A model generated the notes under the pieces. The model saw only the letters and a list, made by a program, of their open reading frames with translations. It was not told where the DNA came from and ran no database searches. A stretch of 64,000 bases of DNA from Erpobdella octoculata (lineage: Eukaryota > Annelida > Clitellata > Hirudinida > Erpobdellidae), in NCBI GenBank assembly GCA_963978895.1, contig OZ022238.1, positions 4,328,652 to 4,392,651 of the forward strand, in the 5' to 3' direction. This document shows, piece after piece, positions 16,195 to 29,351 of this stretch. The translations under genes were made by a program, and so were the position numbers. Within the stretch, counting starts at the first letter, position 1, and every line of letters begins with the position of its first letter.

Positions 16195-16227
16195 AAAAAT
16201 CCGTCACTTTTGACGGGTAATCTCTAG
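16195..16227 (+). mobile_element. Helitron-type 3' terminus, third family
   Basis: A perfect 6-bp stem (CCGTCA...TGACGG), an 8-nt spacer and CTAG followed by T match the Helitron 3' end layout but not the sequence of families 1 and 2. The 5' end of this element was not identified. Confidence 0.45.
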
Positions 16228-16838
16228 TTTTTTTAAATAATAACAAGTAAAAATAAAAAATAAATTAAAAAAAATGTTGAGTTTGAGTTGAGCTGTTTAT
16301 ATCTCAATAATTCAGGCGTCTATATAGTCTTTGGTTACATCAGGTGACTCGTAAAAAATGCGGTCATTCAACGAGGCCAATAAATACATTTGGCCACGCC
16401 TACTAACCTAGATTTGATCACCACAGGCAAACAAACCAATGAATACCCTTTGCCACGCCTACTAGCCTAGTTTTAATCACCACAGACAAACTAACTAACA
16501 AACAGAGAGACGAGTGAAGTTAAATAAATGCATTGAAAAAATGCTGTATGAGTGATTTGCCTGACAACGGAAAAGACATTGTAAATGAGGATAAAAGCAA
16601 ACCTGAAAACACTTGTTCTTTATACGATGTCGTATTGTCTCAGTTATCGGTTTTCAAAACCTACAGTGTTAAAAAAAAAGTTATCAGTTAATTGAAACCC
16701 TAATGAGCAGAGAATGTTATTTCGTGAAAGCTTCTTCGGCTTACATTGTTGTGCTAACAGTTAGAAACAAATTAGTATCAATTATTACTTTTTGAAAAAA
16801 AAATCTGATTTACAAGAAGCTAAGAATAAATGTGTAAT

Positions 16839-17049
16839 GAGGCGCTGGTGGCAGAGCGGTAGAGCGCTCGCCTGTTGATCGTTAGGTCGGCAGTTCAAGT
16901 CTCACCTGCGTCACCAGCGTAACTCCCTTAGGCAAGGAGTTCACTCGCATTGCTTTCTCATGTCTATGAAAATAGCGTGTTCTTCGAAGTTTCCGATCCA
17001 AAGGAACCTTCGTAAGCGCCTCTGACTTATCTGGCGCTATATAAATTCA

Positions 17050-17083
<34 letters not shown>
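16839..17083 (+). mobile_element. tRNA-derived SINE
   Basis: The head has an A-box (TGGCAGAGCGG, about 16848) and a B-box-like AGTTCAAGTCT (about 16894) with tRNA-like spacing. A conserved body follows (TAACTCCCTTAGGCAAGGAG), then GCGCTATATAAATTC and an (ATT)n tail. TAATGA occurs on both sides and may be a short target duplication. Partial copies occur at 23341-23430, 28541-28617 and possibly 44208-44400. It has no cloverleaf 3' half, so it is not a functional tRNA gene. Confidence 0.85.
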
Positions 17084-17085
<2 letters not shown>

Positions 17086-17327
17086 ATTGATGTTATTTGC
17101 ATTTTAAATAAAAGGGGTTTCCATGGTAAGGTTCTAATGAAACAAACGTTTCATGATTTAATTTAATTTTTTTTTTGGATCTTCTGATTAAGTGAAAGCG
17201 CTGGAATGTTTTCTTCGTATGAATACTTTATTATTTTATTGTTTTTTTCAGATGTTGATTATCACATTTTTGCCTAATTTTTTGTCAAATAAAAACAAAA
17301 GCTAAACTAAGAAATTCCAACTAAACT

Positions 17328-17329
<2 letters not shown>

Positions 17330-17363
<34 letters not shown>

Positions 17364-17733
17364 GTCAAAACAATTTTTAAACGTTATTATGCCGCTATTG
17401 AGCGCTGTATAAATTATTATTCTAATAGCGATCATGTTTTTGGTAATTTGTGAAACTGATTTCATTTATGAAAGTTTAGTAGTTTAAATGCAGATTTATT
17501 TCCGTTCTTTTCAAAATGCATTGATTTTTTCATTTCAATTCATTACATTTAAGTTTTTTATACAGTTCACTTACTCAATATGATCGATTTGTAATGTAAT
17601 TAAAACTATAAGAATTATGAAATTGACAGTTTCTGCGATATTTTCTCAATTGTGTTAAGAAGAGCAGCAATACACATAAGAAACTACGAAAACTAAATTG
17701 TTTTGCTGTAACTCATCTTTAAAGTCAGTAAAA
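17330..17733. promoter_or_regulatory. Conserved 5' flank of Ly6-1
   Basis: It contains a block around 17385-17430 (ATGCCGCTATTGAGCGCTGT, ATAAATTATTATTCTAATAG) found at nearly the same distance upstream of all five Ly6 copies (about 21296, 26292, 34121, 48531). Shared position suggests promoter sequence duplicated with the genes. No specific element was tested. Confidence 0.5.
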
Positions 17734-19921
17734 ATGCAAACTATTAGACGGTTAGCTTTTGTTTTGCTAACCGTGTTTGTCGTCATGTTAGAATTAACAC
17801 TAGCAGTGAGATGTTACAAGTGCGATTATAAAAATCCAAATTGTTACCGTGATTTCGCTCCTCATAAACGAGGAATTTCCATTTGCGAAGGCCTTCACTG
17901 TGTTAATGAAACATTTTACAACACCAGTTAGTCATTTTTATTCACTTTTTATCTGGTAATCAAACTTTCACTTATTTTCCGTTTTCGTATTAAGCTGAAA
18001 TGTTGCATGCGTATTTTATAATAATGATACAATTGTAATTAATTGTCAAAAATAAGTTAGACTGAAATCATATATTCTCTTTGTTTAACCGTCCGAGTGT
18101 TATTATTACTCTATAATTTAAAAAATACATAAATAAAACGTCCACTTTTTTCATATTCTGTCAAATAATTTAAGTTATATTTTTGGATAACAGAGAAAAA
18201 TTGAATTATTCTTTTTTCAGTGCATTTAAAAGTAAAACTATTTCAAAAAAAGAATTATTTATTTAACATGTTTTTATTTCTCTATAACTTGTTTATTAAT
18301 TTCAGATACATAATAGGAGAACTAATGATTATGATTGTTAACACTATCCAGATTATGTATTGACAATAAAATTTCCATTAGACACTTGAAAAATTGATAG
18401 CTATACTAACATCAAACACTAGTAATTTAAGAGACAAAAGTGACAGTTGTTTAGAATAAACGCGAGTTTGGTTTTGAGCTATTTTGAAGAAAACGTTGCC
18501 AGATACGCAATTTCAGAGATGTAATAATTATACTTTGTCATGGACTCCAAAAACCCTTGCTACACAACTGGCTAAAATTTAATCTCTGTTTTTCAAACTT
18601 TGGACTTTCATAGATTTTCTTCAAAATTTTTATAATCGCTACGCCGTTCATGGAACATATCACAAATGTGATTTTTTTCAAGCCATCAACCGTTTTAATT
18701 TGAAAAAAAAGTTAACTGACCAGTTTAGGCTAAACCATTTTCAAAAACTTTTAAGGTAGAACAGAAAACTATGAAAAAATGACAGAAATTAAAAATAAAT
18801 AAAAATAAGAATTTAAAGCAATACTAACTTTTAAGACAAACGTTACTAACGCATAACATATGTATAACAAGTAAATTAAAAACGAATTTTTAAAACCAAT
18901 GCTTTTATATGTAATTAAAACACAAATTTTGCAATCAATTTTTTATTATATTACTCTTTTATTTTATGTTAAAGTCGAAATATCTTAATTATATCAAAAT
19001 ATCGAAATTAATTAAAATTATCTAAATTTATTGACTTATTGTAAAACTAATAATTGAATATTGCATTGTCTTCTATTTTAAGCATGTATGCAAAATTTGA
19101 AAAAATCTATCATCAGGAAGTGACTCAAAAATTGATTGCAAGATTTGAAACAGACAGAGAAACAAACAGACAGACAGAGAAACAGAGACGACGAGTTAAT
19201 AAAAGCATTGGTAATAATAATAAAAATATCATCAAAAAGCATCGAATTTAAATATCTCAACTATTTTCATGAAAATTTCGTACACGCTTGAGAATCGCGG
19301 TCAGTGAGTGTGGTTCGTGTTAACTTGGTAAAATAGTCTGCCAGTCGGTTAGCGTTTTGTGGTCAAGAAAACCCTCAAGAAAACCCTCAAGAAAACCTCC
19401 AAGAAAACCCTCAAGAAAACCCTCAAGAAACCCCTCGATAAAATCCTTAAGAAAATTAACTCAATAAATTGACTTATTGTAAAACTAATAATTGAATATT
19501 GCATTGTCTTCTATCTTGAGCATGTATGCAAAATTTGAAAAAAATCTATCATCAGGAAGTGACTCAAAAATTGATTGCAAGATTTGAAACAGACAGAGAA
19601 ACAGACAGAGAAACAGACAGAGAAACAGACAGAGAAACAGAGCCGACGAGTTAATAAAAGCATTGGTAATAATAAAAATAAAAAATAATAGAATAACGCG
19701 CATAATAAGTTAAAACCACACTCTTAGACAAACTTCATTTAACTTGTATGCACATTTTTCGTTAAATGCTTGTTCCAGGTTATTCATTTTGTTTTAATAA
19801 CTTTGCAGAAGGAATAGTTACACAAAGATTTTGCAGTGTCTCCCCAATCAGTGGTGCTTATGAATGTGGTCGAGAAGATCGCAAATTTGCCTGCTATTGT
19901 AAAACCGATCTCTGCAACTGA
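17734..19921 (+). CDS. Ly6-1: secreted three-finger (Ly6-type) protein, 2 exons, 101 aa
   Basis: The exons are 17734-17926 and 19809-19921, phase 1 intron, 306 nt. Residues 1 to about 25 form a signal peptide (LAFVLLTVFVVMLELTLA). The mature chain has ten cysteines in Ly6/three-finger order: RCYKC, PNCYRD, SICEGLHC, then RFCS, YEC, FACYCKTDLCN. It stops directly after the family-typical Cys-Asn, so no GPI-anchor signal follows and the product should be secreted. The start is the ATG after GTCAGTAAAA, conserved in Ly6-2 and Ly6-3; an in-frame upstream ATG at 17698 is not conserved. An upstream acceptor available in other copies is lost here and would read stops. AATAAA lies near 19990. The receptor or partner is unknown. 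Confidence 0.88.
19020..19690. repeat. Local duplication and 12-bp minisatellite in Ly6-1 intron
   Basis: About 200 bp (TTGACTTATTGTAAAACTAA to AGTTAATAAAAGCATTGGTA) occurs at 19030-19215 and again at 19465-19670. Between them lies a 12-bp tandem repeat AAGAAAACCCTC at about 19367-19440, and AGACAGAGAAAC units occur within each copy. Confidence 0.85.
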
Positions 19922-21621
19922 AGACGATTTTTAAGATGGTACCACAAATTAAGCACATGATGAAATTATTTTGTCTTTATTTAACTCAATAATAAAATAT
20001 GGTCACTATACCTATTATGGCCAGATTTTAAAAACCAAATTTATTTTTGTTGAACTTGTTTTGGATTTTACAAAATAGTTCCTAAACGGTCTGGCAGATG
20101 AAAGACTTAAAGTTGTTAAACAATTTTATGATTTCGTCTAAATCTGAAATTTACACAAAAAGTTTGATGATTTTGAAACAAAAACTCACAAACCTTTGTT
20201 CTGTTTTCAAACGTTAATGAAAAATAGGTGTTTTGTATTGCTGAAAGGATGGGCGCCTATATATGGCTGCTATTTCAAGGACCCTTTCTTGTCTTTGAGC
20301 AATACTTATCTTAAAAAATGCGTGTGCTAAATGTCAAAAAAAAGCAGATTTCTTGAAAATGATTTTAAATTTTATTTAAATTTTGCTATGCTAGTTAAAT
20401 TATATTTTTGTTACGAAACAACTTTTTGTGTTTATACATAAGTACTGCTGGCTCGGAATATTTTTCAATCTTGAAACTATTTTTTAAAACTACTTTATTG
20501 TTTTTTCTTTCAAAACTACTTTCACGCCATACTTTATTCAAATTGTTTCAACAACTTAGATTCAAGTAGAAAACAGACATAGAAACAAGCAATCATTTTT
20601 ATTTCTAGGGATTAGGCTGTAGTTTTGCTCTGCACGTTAAACAGAGCAATGAATCAATATGTCCTATTAACATATTCAATAAAAACAAAACAGCTCTTTA
20701 TTTTCAATCTTCTGATATCATTGCAAAATGACTCGGAAAAGACGTTTAAAAGTGCATGAAGAAAAGCATTGTGAATTATTTCCAAATAATTATTTCTATT
20801 CACAACAAATACAGCAAATTACTGTAAAAATTTAATATTCATAAACATTTAAAAACAATGGGGTTTATTTAAAAAGATAAGTATTACATAGAATTTTTAA
20901 AGGTGTAACGTTTGAGTTTTGTTTATCAAAAAACTATGAAAAAAAACGGAAAGTTAATTTAAGTAAAACAAAAAATTAAAAATATTGCTTCGATTGATTA
21001 TTAAAAAACATTTTGAGTAACAAAAATATTTTATATGAGCATGATGTATTCAATGTCTTAAATGCTTTGTTCATTGTCAATATTTAATAATTCAATATCA
21101 CTGAACAAACATTTATTAAAAATAATCAAAAACACCGAAAAAACCTGATTTAGAAATATAATTTTCAGACTAATTAATTTTTTATTGCTAGATTCTACAG
21201 ACGTTTTTTAAAATTTTTGGTTCTGGGAATAAACAAATTCAAATTCAACTATTTAACATCTATATTGTTGGCTGAAACATTTTTTAAACGTTATCATGCC
21301 GCTATTAAGCAATGTATAAATTATTATTCCAATAGCTTTCATGTTTTTGATAATTTGTGAAATTGATTTTATTTATGAAAGCTTAAAAATTTAATGCAGA
21401 TTTATTTCAGTTCTTTTCAGGCCGCATTGATTTGAATTTTTATACAGCTCACGGGTCTTTCTCATTCGATAAGTGCGGTGTGTGATTTAATTAAAACTTT
21501 AGGAAATATGAAAATGATAGTAGCTGCAATATATCTCAATTGCACTTAAAAGAGCGGCAATAGCCACGGGAAATTACAAAAATTAATTGTTTTTCGTAAC
21601 TCATCTTTAAAGTCAGTAAAA
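19922..21621. other. Spacer between Ly6-1 and Ly6-2
   Basis: No gene. The segment about 20990-21135 resembles the sequence preceding the DEG/ENaC genes at 28.8 and 36.0 kb, but no channel follows here, so the channel part of this duplication unit is absent. The conserved Ly6 upstream block lies at about 21260-21335. Confidence 0.55.
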
Positions 21622-22780
21622 ATGCAAACTATTAGATGGTTAGCTGTAGTTTTGCTAGCTTTGCTTGTCGTCATGTTAGATTTAACACTAGCAGTGAGAT
21701 GTTACGAGTGCAATTATAAAAATCCAAATTGTTACCGTGATTTCTCTCCTAACAAAACTGGAATTACCACATGCGAAGGCCTTCAATGTGGTAATAAAAC
21801 ATTTGTTTACGCCGGTTAGTCATTTGTATGCATTTTTTATCTGTGAATCAAACTCTAACTCATTTCCCGTTCTCGTATTAGGCTGAAATGTTGCATGCGT
21901 ATTTTATAATCATGTTTTTTTTTTATTTTCTATAACTTGTTCAATAAAATTAGAATCTTATTAGGAGAACTAATGATTATGATTGTTAACAGTATCCAGA
22001 TTACGTATGTACAATACAATTCCTATTAAACACATAAACAATTGATAACCATACCAATATCAAACACTAGTAATTTAAAAGACAAAAGTGAAAGTTGTTT
22101 TTAATAAATACGTTTATTCCCCAGTTCTGAGCTATTTTGGACCAAACGTTACCAGTTAGGCATTTTCAGTGATGGAATAATTATACTTTGTTCGGGTTAC
22201 CAAAACCTCTTGTTATACCACTGGCTAAGATCGAATCTCTCTGACTGTTTTTCAAACTTTTGAACTTTATAGATTTTTCAAATTCTTTCATAGTCGCTAA
22301 GCCGTTCATGAAACAAATCAAAAATGTGTTATTTTCTCACACTCTTAGCTGTTTTATATATGAAAAAAATGATTAACTAGCCAGTTTAGGCTAATCCATC
22401 TTCAGAACCTTTGAAAGTAAAAATAAAATTCTAAAAAAAAACTAAGTGTCGGTAACTGAAATTAAATAGAAATTAGAATTCAAAGTAACACTAATGTTTA
22501 AGTTAATTGTTACTAATAAATAAAATAAGTATATAAATAAAAACAATAGAATTACGCGTATAATACATTAAAACCAAACTCTTAGACAAATTCTATTAAA
22601 GTGTTATGCCTATTTTGCATAGAGATCTTGCTTCAAGATATTTATTTAGGTTTTGATAGCTTTGCAGAAAGAATAGTTACGCAAAGGTATTGCAGTGTAT
22701 TTCCTATCAGTGGTCCTTATGGCTGTGCTCAAGAAGAACGTGATTTCTACTGCTATTGCAATTCCAATCTCTGCAACTGA
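21622..22780 (+). CDS. Ly6-2: secreted three-finger (Ly6-type) protein, 2 exons, 101 aa
   Basis: The exons are 21622-21814 and 22668-22780, phase 1. The donor is CCG|GTTAGT and the acceptor CTTTGCAG; an in-frame acceptor 18 bp upstream (TTTAG at 22649) would add six residues. A signal peptide ends at LTLA. Ten cysteines: RCYEC, NCYRD, TTCEGLQC, RYCS, YGC, FYCYCNSNLCN. It ends at Cys-Asn with no GPI signal. It is a close paralogue of Ly6-1 and Ly6-3, in the same orientation and with duplicated flanks. Confidence 0.88.
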
Positions 22781-24960
22781 AGACGACTTGTAGCGCTAAT
22801 ACCACAAATTAATCACATGATAAAATTATTATTTTTTCATTTAACAAAAAAATAAATTTTATTTACCATAGCAATTATGGTTTGATTTTTAAAACTAAAT
22901 TTATTTTTGTTTAATTTGTTTTTCATTTAAAAAATAGCGCCTGAACAACACGCACATTAACAATCTAGAGCTGGTAAGAACTCTAAAACTCACACACAAC
23001 ATTTGATAATTTTGAAAAAAAACTCACAAACTTTTGTTCTGTTAAAAAAAGTTATTTATAAAAAATATGTGATTTTTAACTTTTCATGTTTCATTGTTCA
23101 AATTATTCAGAACCTACTCGGGTTTTATTTTCAATCTATACAGCATCTTGAATAAAAAATAGATTGTTTGAAACTTTTACAAAAATGATGCCAATGAGCA
23201 AATTAAGTCTTGATAAATCACGACTTAATTGAACAAATAAAAAAAATTAAATGAACCTGACCAACAGCAAAATTAAATTATTGTTTTACATGTTGGATAT
23301 AGCTTTCTGCTTTTTCCGATTTGTTTTGCTTATAAAACGTGAGGCGCTGGTGGGATTGCGATCGTTAGATCGGCCACTGGCGTCACCAGCTTAACTCCCT
23401 TAAGCAAGGAGTTCACTTGCATTGCTAAAGTGGTAGGTGCCTATGAATGGCTGCCTTTGGGAAGATCATTTCTCGCTTTTGAGCAATACCTTTTTTTAAA
23501 TAGGCGTTTGTTAAATCTTAAAAAATAGCAGATTTGTTGAAAGTGATTTTAAATCTAATTTAATATTTGCTATGCTAGTTAAATTTAATGTTTGTTACAA
23601 AACAAATTTTTTTATGTTTGTACATAAGTTTGTACATCTGGCCCAGGATATTTTTTAACAATGAAAAAACAGTTTTTTCAAACTACTCAAATTTGTTTTT
23701 ATTAAAAACTACCTTCACGCCATTTTTTGTTCAAATTGTTCAAGCGGTTTGGAGTCAAATAAAATACAGACAAATATACAAGCAGTCATTTGTATTTTTT
23801 TATAAATTAGGCTGTAATTATGCTTCGCACGCTTAACAAAGCAATCAATCAATATGCCATGCAGAGATTGTCTGCAAGGGATGTGGGTAGGCGCCTATAA
23901 ATGGCTGCCTCTGGTTGTCCTGTGTAAATGGGCCCACAAATGAGTTGGATAAAGTTGGATAAAGTGATTCCTAACTTAAAAGCGCAATGATGTATTATAT
24001 CACCCGATTAGAATCTGCAGGTCTGAAAAAACCCCAGTTGATAGATTCTGAGACGCTGAACACGATTTGTTTAGCCACTTTAGGGTTAAAATGTTTGAAT
24101 AAAAAGTTATTAGCCAAGAAAGTTCGACGCTTTGAGGAGCTATATAGCACAGCGTACGTCATCTTTCAATATAAACAAGTTGAAAATAAATAAATAACCG
24201 AAGTAGTATTTCGGCGGTTTTTTCCAATTTTGAGTGTACGTAATTGCACAATATAAAAAAATTGAAAATAAACAAATCTCTGAAGGAGGTTATTTCTGAT
24301 AACAGCCAATAAAAAAGGTTGTTTTTTTAAAACAGTATTTATCAGCTGCATTCAATAGAAGTACGTCATCACGCATGATAAAAAAGTTGAAAATAAATAA
24401 GCTGGTTTTATTCGTAGGCGGTTTTTTCAATATAAGCCATTAGAGGTTGTTTTTTTCGTAGGTGGTTTTTTTTCTTCAAATTTGGCCATTCAAAAAGAAG
24501 ACCATTCTAAAACGTTTCCAAGTAAATAATCATCTGCGACTAGCTGAAAAAACTTACAGGCTTTATAATAGTCGGATGTATACATGAATAACTCACAATT
24601 ATGTAATACAGAACACAAATATCTACTCTGTTTCATCAATCAGCGTTGTAATGCAATTGGATAACCTTGTGCTTAATAAGCACATTAGATTATTTATAAT
24701 ATTCGGTTGTATACATGAAAAGTCCACAATTATGCATTGTTTATTTATGGTTAAAACATGAGGCGAAAGAAGTTAACTCATATAACCACTTACAATATAC
24801 TAATACAGAACAAAAATATCTACTCTATTTTGTCAATCAAAAGTGGTGTAATGCAATCGAATAACCTTATGAATACTAAGCTCATTAGAAACGTTGAAGA
24901 ACTTTAGTACTGATAGTGCACACTTGCCGAATAGCCTTGATTAGAGAATGCGTGCAATGA
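22781..24960. other. Spacer with repeats, no gene recognised
   Basis: It holds a partial SINE (23341-23430) and TAGGCGCCTATAAATGGCTG-type blocks shared with 20.25 and 35.22 kb. A 68-codon ORF at 23987-24193 has no domain. Local duplications: GTACGTCATC...AAGTTGAAAATAAATAA (about 24155 and 24361, with a partial copy near 24240), and a block with AAATATCTACTCT at 24617 and 24811. Confidence 0.55.
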
Positions 24961-25015
24961 TTTTAGCGACTGCTGTCCACCGCGGTCACCGCGTTATGCG
25001 AAACTGCTAACAAAC

Positions 25016-25485
25016 ATACATATATACATACATACATACACATACATGCATACATACATACATATATACATACATACATACATACATACATACATACATA
25101 CATACATACATACATACATACATACATACATACATACATACATACATACATACATACATACATACACACACAGAAACACACACACACATACATACATACA
25201 TACATACATACATACATACATACATACATACATACATACATACATACATACATACATACATACATACGTACATACATACATACATACATACATACATACA
25301 TACATACATACATACATACATACATACATACATACATACATACACAGAAACACACACACACATACATACATACATACATACATACATACATACATACATA
25401 CATACATACATACATACATACATACATACATACATACATACATACATACATACATACATACATACATACATACATACAGACAAAC
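25016..25485. repeat. (CATA)n microsatellite with embedded CA-rich interruptions
   Basis: About 470 bp of CATA/TACA tetranucleotide. Two interruptions of the type ACACAGAAACACACACACAC at about 25166 and 25343 suggest an intermediate duplication of roughly 180 bp. The ORFs here (MYVC or IHTY repeats) are not genes. Confidence 0.95.
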
Positions 25486-25489
25486 ATAG

Positions 25490-26647
25490 GCAGTTATGTG
25501 TGTTAATTTTTTACCAGCTATATTACTAATATTAAGTTGACATAGACAAACATTCATAGCTTCAAACGTTTGTTAAAAACGTTTCAATGTCTATCGCATT
25601 ATTAGCGTATAATCACACTAATAAGTACTAAACTTGCATACCATAAATTAAGTGCCAGCACCAATGCGTAGAATGGTAGCTCTTTTCAAGGCTCGTCATA
25701 GAGCAATATTAGTTTAAAAAACAACAATATATAAAAGCCACACTTTCCTGTTATTCAAAGGTGTTTAGTATAAAAACATCAACATTTTTAATGTTTAGTT
25801 CAATTCAAACGTGTTTGCACAGCAATACTATTTTCTCTAGCAAAGCAATTCATTTATTGCAAACATTTTATTTGAAACGACAATTTTTGCAATTTAAATG
25901 TTAAAGTTTAGTTTTTTTTATTTGTTTTGTTTTTGTTTTGAAATATGGATAATTATTATTATTATTAATTACAAGCAGTTTTGTTTATCAAGTTGTTTGC
26001 AAATTACAATAAAATGCATTGTCATAAAGAGCGAGCATATATATCAAATTTTAGCTTGATTGGATGATAGGAAGTAAGTTAATTTTCACTTTCGAGGTTT
26101 GCAAACATTCAAACAAGCAAGCAAGAAAATTGGCTAATATTAGTTCACATCATTAAATTGTTTTCAGTTTTGCTTTACTTTTTTGAGGATCTTTATATTT
26201 TCCAATCAAATTGAAAAATTACTAAACTAAAAAATCCCAAGAAAACTATATAACATTTATATTGTTCGCTGAAACCTTTTTTTAAACGTTATCATGCCGC
26301 TATTGAGCGCCGTATGAATTATTATTCTAATAGCTAGCATGTTTTGTAATTTGTGAAATTGATTTTATACTTATGGAAATTTAAAAATTTTAATGCAGAT
26401 TTATTTCCATTCTTTTCTGGTCGCATTGATTTTTTCAGTTCAATTTATTTCATTTGAATGTTTTAAACAGCTCACGTGTAATTTCTCATTTAATAAAAAC
26501 GATTTGTGATTTCATTAAAACTTAGGTTATATAAAAATGATAGTCGCTGCAATATTTCTTCAATTGGTTTTAGAAGACTAGCAATAGCTACAGGAAATTA
26601 CGAAAACTGAATTTCTTTTCTGCAACTAATCTTTAAAGTCAGTAAAA
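25490..26647. other. Intergenic upstream of Ly6-3
   Basis: AT-rich, no gene. The conserved Ly6 upstream block lies at about 26260-26335 and the 5' UTR-like region from about 26500. Confidence 0.5.
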
Positions 26648-28048
26648 ATGCAAACTATTAGATGGTTAGCTTCAGTTTTGCTAACCTTGCTTGTCGTCTT
26701 CCTAGACTTAACACTAGCCATAATATGTTTCGAGTGCGGTTTTAAAAATCCAAACTGTTACCGTGATTTCATTCTTGACAGACCAGGAATCTCCATTTGC
26801 GACGGCCTTCAATGTGGTAATAGAACATTTTATTACACCGGTTAGTCATTTTTATTCATTTTTAATCTTTTAATCAAATTTTCACTCATTCCAAATTCTT
26901 GCATTGAGCTGAAATGTTGCATGCGTGTTTTATAATGATGATAACATGTTAATTGATTGTCAAAAAGAAAATGGTTTAGAAATGTTTTATTTGTTTTTTT
27001 ACCGTCCGGTGTACATCCTTGTTTGTGTTTGGTGCTATTATCACTCTATAATTTAAAGAACTTACATATATAGAATGTCCCCTTTTTTATATTTTCCAAC
27101 AAAATTATTTTTTTCTCAGTCCATTTAAAAATAAAAATGTTTTTAAAAAGTTTATTGTTTCTTTATCAAATTTATTTTTATTTTTCTGAAATTTATTTAA
27201 TAACAATATTTGCATTTTAGGAGAACTAATTGTTAACAATATCCAGACTATGTATGTACAATACAATTCGCATTAAACACATAAACAATTGATAACCATA
27301 CCAACATTAAACACTAGTAATTCAACAGACAAAAGTGAAAGTTGTTCTGAATAAGCACGACTACTTTCCAATTTTGAGCAATTTCGGAGAAAACGTTACC
27401 AGTTGGGCATTTTCAGAGATGCAATAATTATACTCTATCCGGGGCACCAAAAACTTTTGCTACACCAATGGCATAGATTGAAACTCTAACTGTCTTTCAA
27501 ACTTTAGAATTTTATAGATTTTTCATTTACTTTCATAGTCGCTACGCCGTTTATGGAACAAATCAAAAATGGTTTTTTTTTCTTAAACCATCAGCCGTTT
27601 TAAATAAAAAGAAAATAACTGGCCAGTATATGTTAAACCATCGTCAGAACCTTTTAAAGTTAAACAGAATACTATAGAAACAAATTGTCGGTAACTAAAA
27701 TTAAATAGAAAATAAAATTCAAACCAATACTAACTTTAAAGACAAATGTAACTAATGAATAAAATAAGTATATATGTAACTAATGAATAAAATAAGTATA
27801 TAAATAAAAATAATAGAATAACGCGTACAATAAGTTAAAACCACACTCTTAGACAAACTCTATTAAAGTTGTAAACCCACTTTGCATTAAAAGTTTTTTT
27901 TTAAGTTATTCATTTAGGTTTTGAAAACTTTGCAGAAGGAATGGTTACCGAAAGGTTTTGCAGTTACTATCCTATCAGTGGTCCTTATGGCTGCGCTCAA
28001 GAAGATCGCGATTTCATCTGCTATTGTAATAACGATCTCTGCAACTGA
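26648..28048 (+). CDS. Ly6-3: secreted three-finger (Ly6-type) protein, 2 exons, 101 aa
   Basis: The exons are 26648-26840 and 27936-28048, phase 1. The donor is CCG|GTTAGT; the acceptor is TTTGCAG, with an alternative in-frame acceptor at 27917. A signal peptide ends near DLTLA. Ten cysteines are kept: ICFEC, NCYRD, SICDGLQC, RFCS, YGC, FICYCNNDLCN, stop after Cys-Asn. The core is as well conserved as in Ly6-2, so it is likely functional. Confidence 0.88.
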
Positions 28049-29351
28049 AGACGATTTGTAGCTCTGGTACCACAATTTGTTAACATAATGAAATTATTTT
28101 GTTTTTCTTTAATCCAACAATTTAGAGTTGCTAAAACGTTTTGTGATAACTTCCAAATCTAAAACTCACAGAGAACGTTTGATTATTTTGAAGAAAAAAA
28201 AACTCAAACCTTTGCTCTGTTCTCAAAAGTAATTATTTAAAATCTATGGGGGTTTTTTTATTTAAAATGTGTAAAACATGTTAAATAATAATGCATTTTT
28301 TGACATTGAAGAAATAAAACTACACATTAAAATGGACCTGACCTCGTACAAAGTTGAATTTTATTTTTTTTTTTTTCTAAGAAAATAATCGTTATTAGCA
28401 AAGTAAAAAAACGAAGACAATTTAAGCACAAAATCAAAAAAAAATAATAACACTACTTCATTTTAAAATTCCTTTAAAAATTAACATGATGGCTATAGCT
28501 TTCTGCATTGTTTTATGTGTTATTTGCCTATAAAACCTAAGTCGCTGGCGCCATAGGGGTTCGAGTTTCGCCGGCGTGACAAGCGTAACTCCCTTAGGCA
28601 AGGAGTTCACTCAAACCAAATTTAATTTTGTTCAAATTATTTCAGTGGTTTAGATTCAAATAATCAGTCATTTTTATTTCTATGAATTAAGTTGCTGTCA
28701 TGCTTTCCACGTTAAACGTAAAAAAAACATGAAAAGTTATTAAATAAACTATAATTAATATTGATAACTACAAAAATGTCAAACTATTGACTCAATTGGT
28801 TAATTAATAACATTTTTGAAAACAAAAAAAATATATGTTTTGTTTATTATCAATATTTATCAATTCAAAAAATCACTAAACAAACACTTAATTAAAAAAA
28901 GCAAAAAAAACTTTAAAGCAACTACCTTAATAAGTATAAAACAATAAAAAATATTTGAGAATATCAATGAAGCATTACGGTAATGTTTACAGTTTATAAT
29001 CACATGCACATAAGAAAAATCAATATAAAATAATTCAAACTTGTTACACATTAACTGTCATCAAATAAAAAATAAATTACATCATGTTGCAGTTTTAATT
29101 TAAAATAACAATTTGGTTGTATTTACAAGAACAATAAACTAAATTAAAAACAAGGTACCAGTATATTATAGAACAAAAAGACGGATAATGTTTTAATTTG
29201 TATGTTCAATATTTTCAAACATTGAAGCAGGCAAGCAAAAACAATAGTAAAGTTATTATATAGGTTTAAAAAAAACTGTTCAAAATCCTGAATCAAAAAT
29301 GAAAAACACCATAGAAATTGTATTGTGTTAATTCATTCAATTTTCAACAAC
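28049..29351. other. Spacer between Ly6-3 and DEG-2
   Basis: No gene. It has a decayed SINE piece (about 28541-28617) and sequence shared with 35.9-36.3 kb, part of the duplicated Ly6 + channel unit. Confidence 0.5.

Noticed and set aside
16839..16912. tRNA gene
   Set aside because: A- and B-boxes are present but no cloverleaf can be completed, and the unit continues into a conserved body and (ATT)n tail repeated elsewhere: a SINE.
22650..22667. Upstream acceptor adding six residues to Ly6 exon 2
   Set aside because: In frame in Ly6-2, -3 and -5, but lost in Ly6-1, where it would read stop codons; the TTTGCAG acceptor is common to these four copies.
23987..24193. 68-aa hypothetical protein
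   Set aside because: No recognised domain, no paralogue, and it overlaps locally repeated sequence; kept only as a note in the spacer entry.
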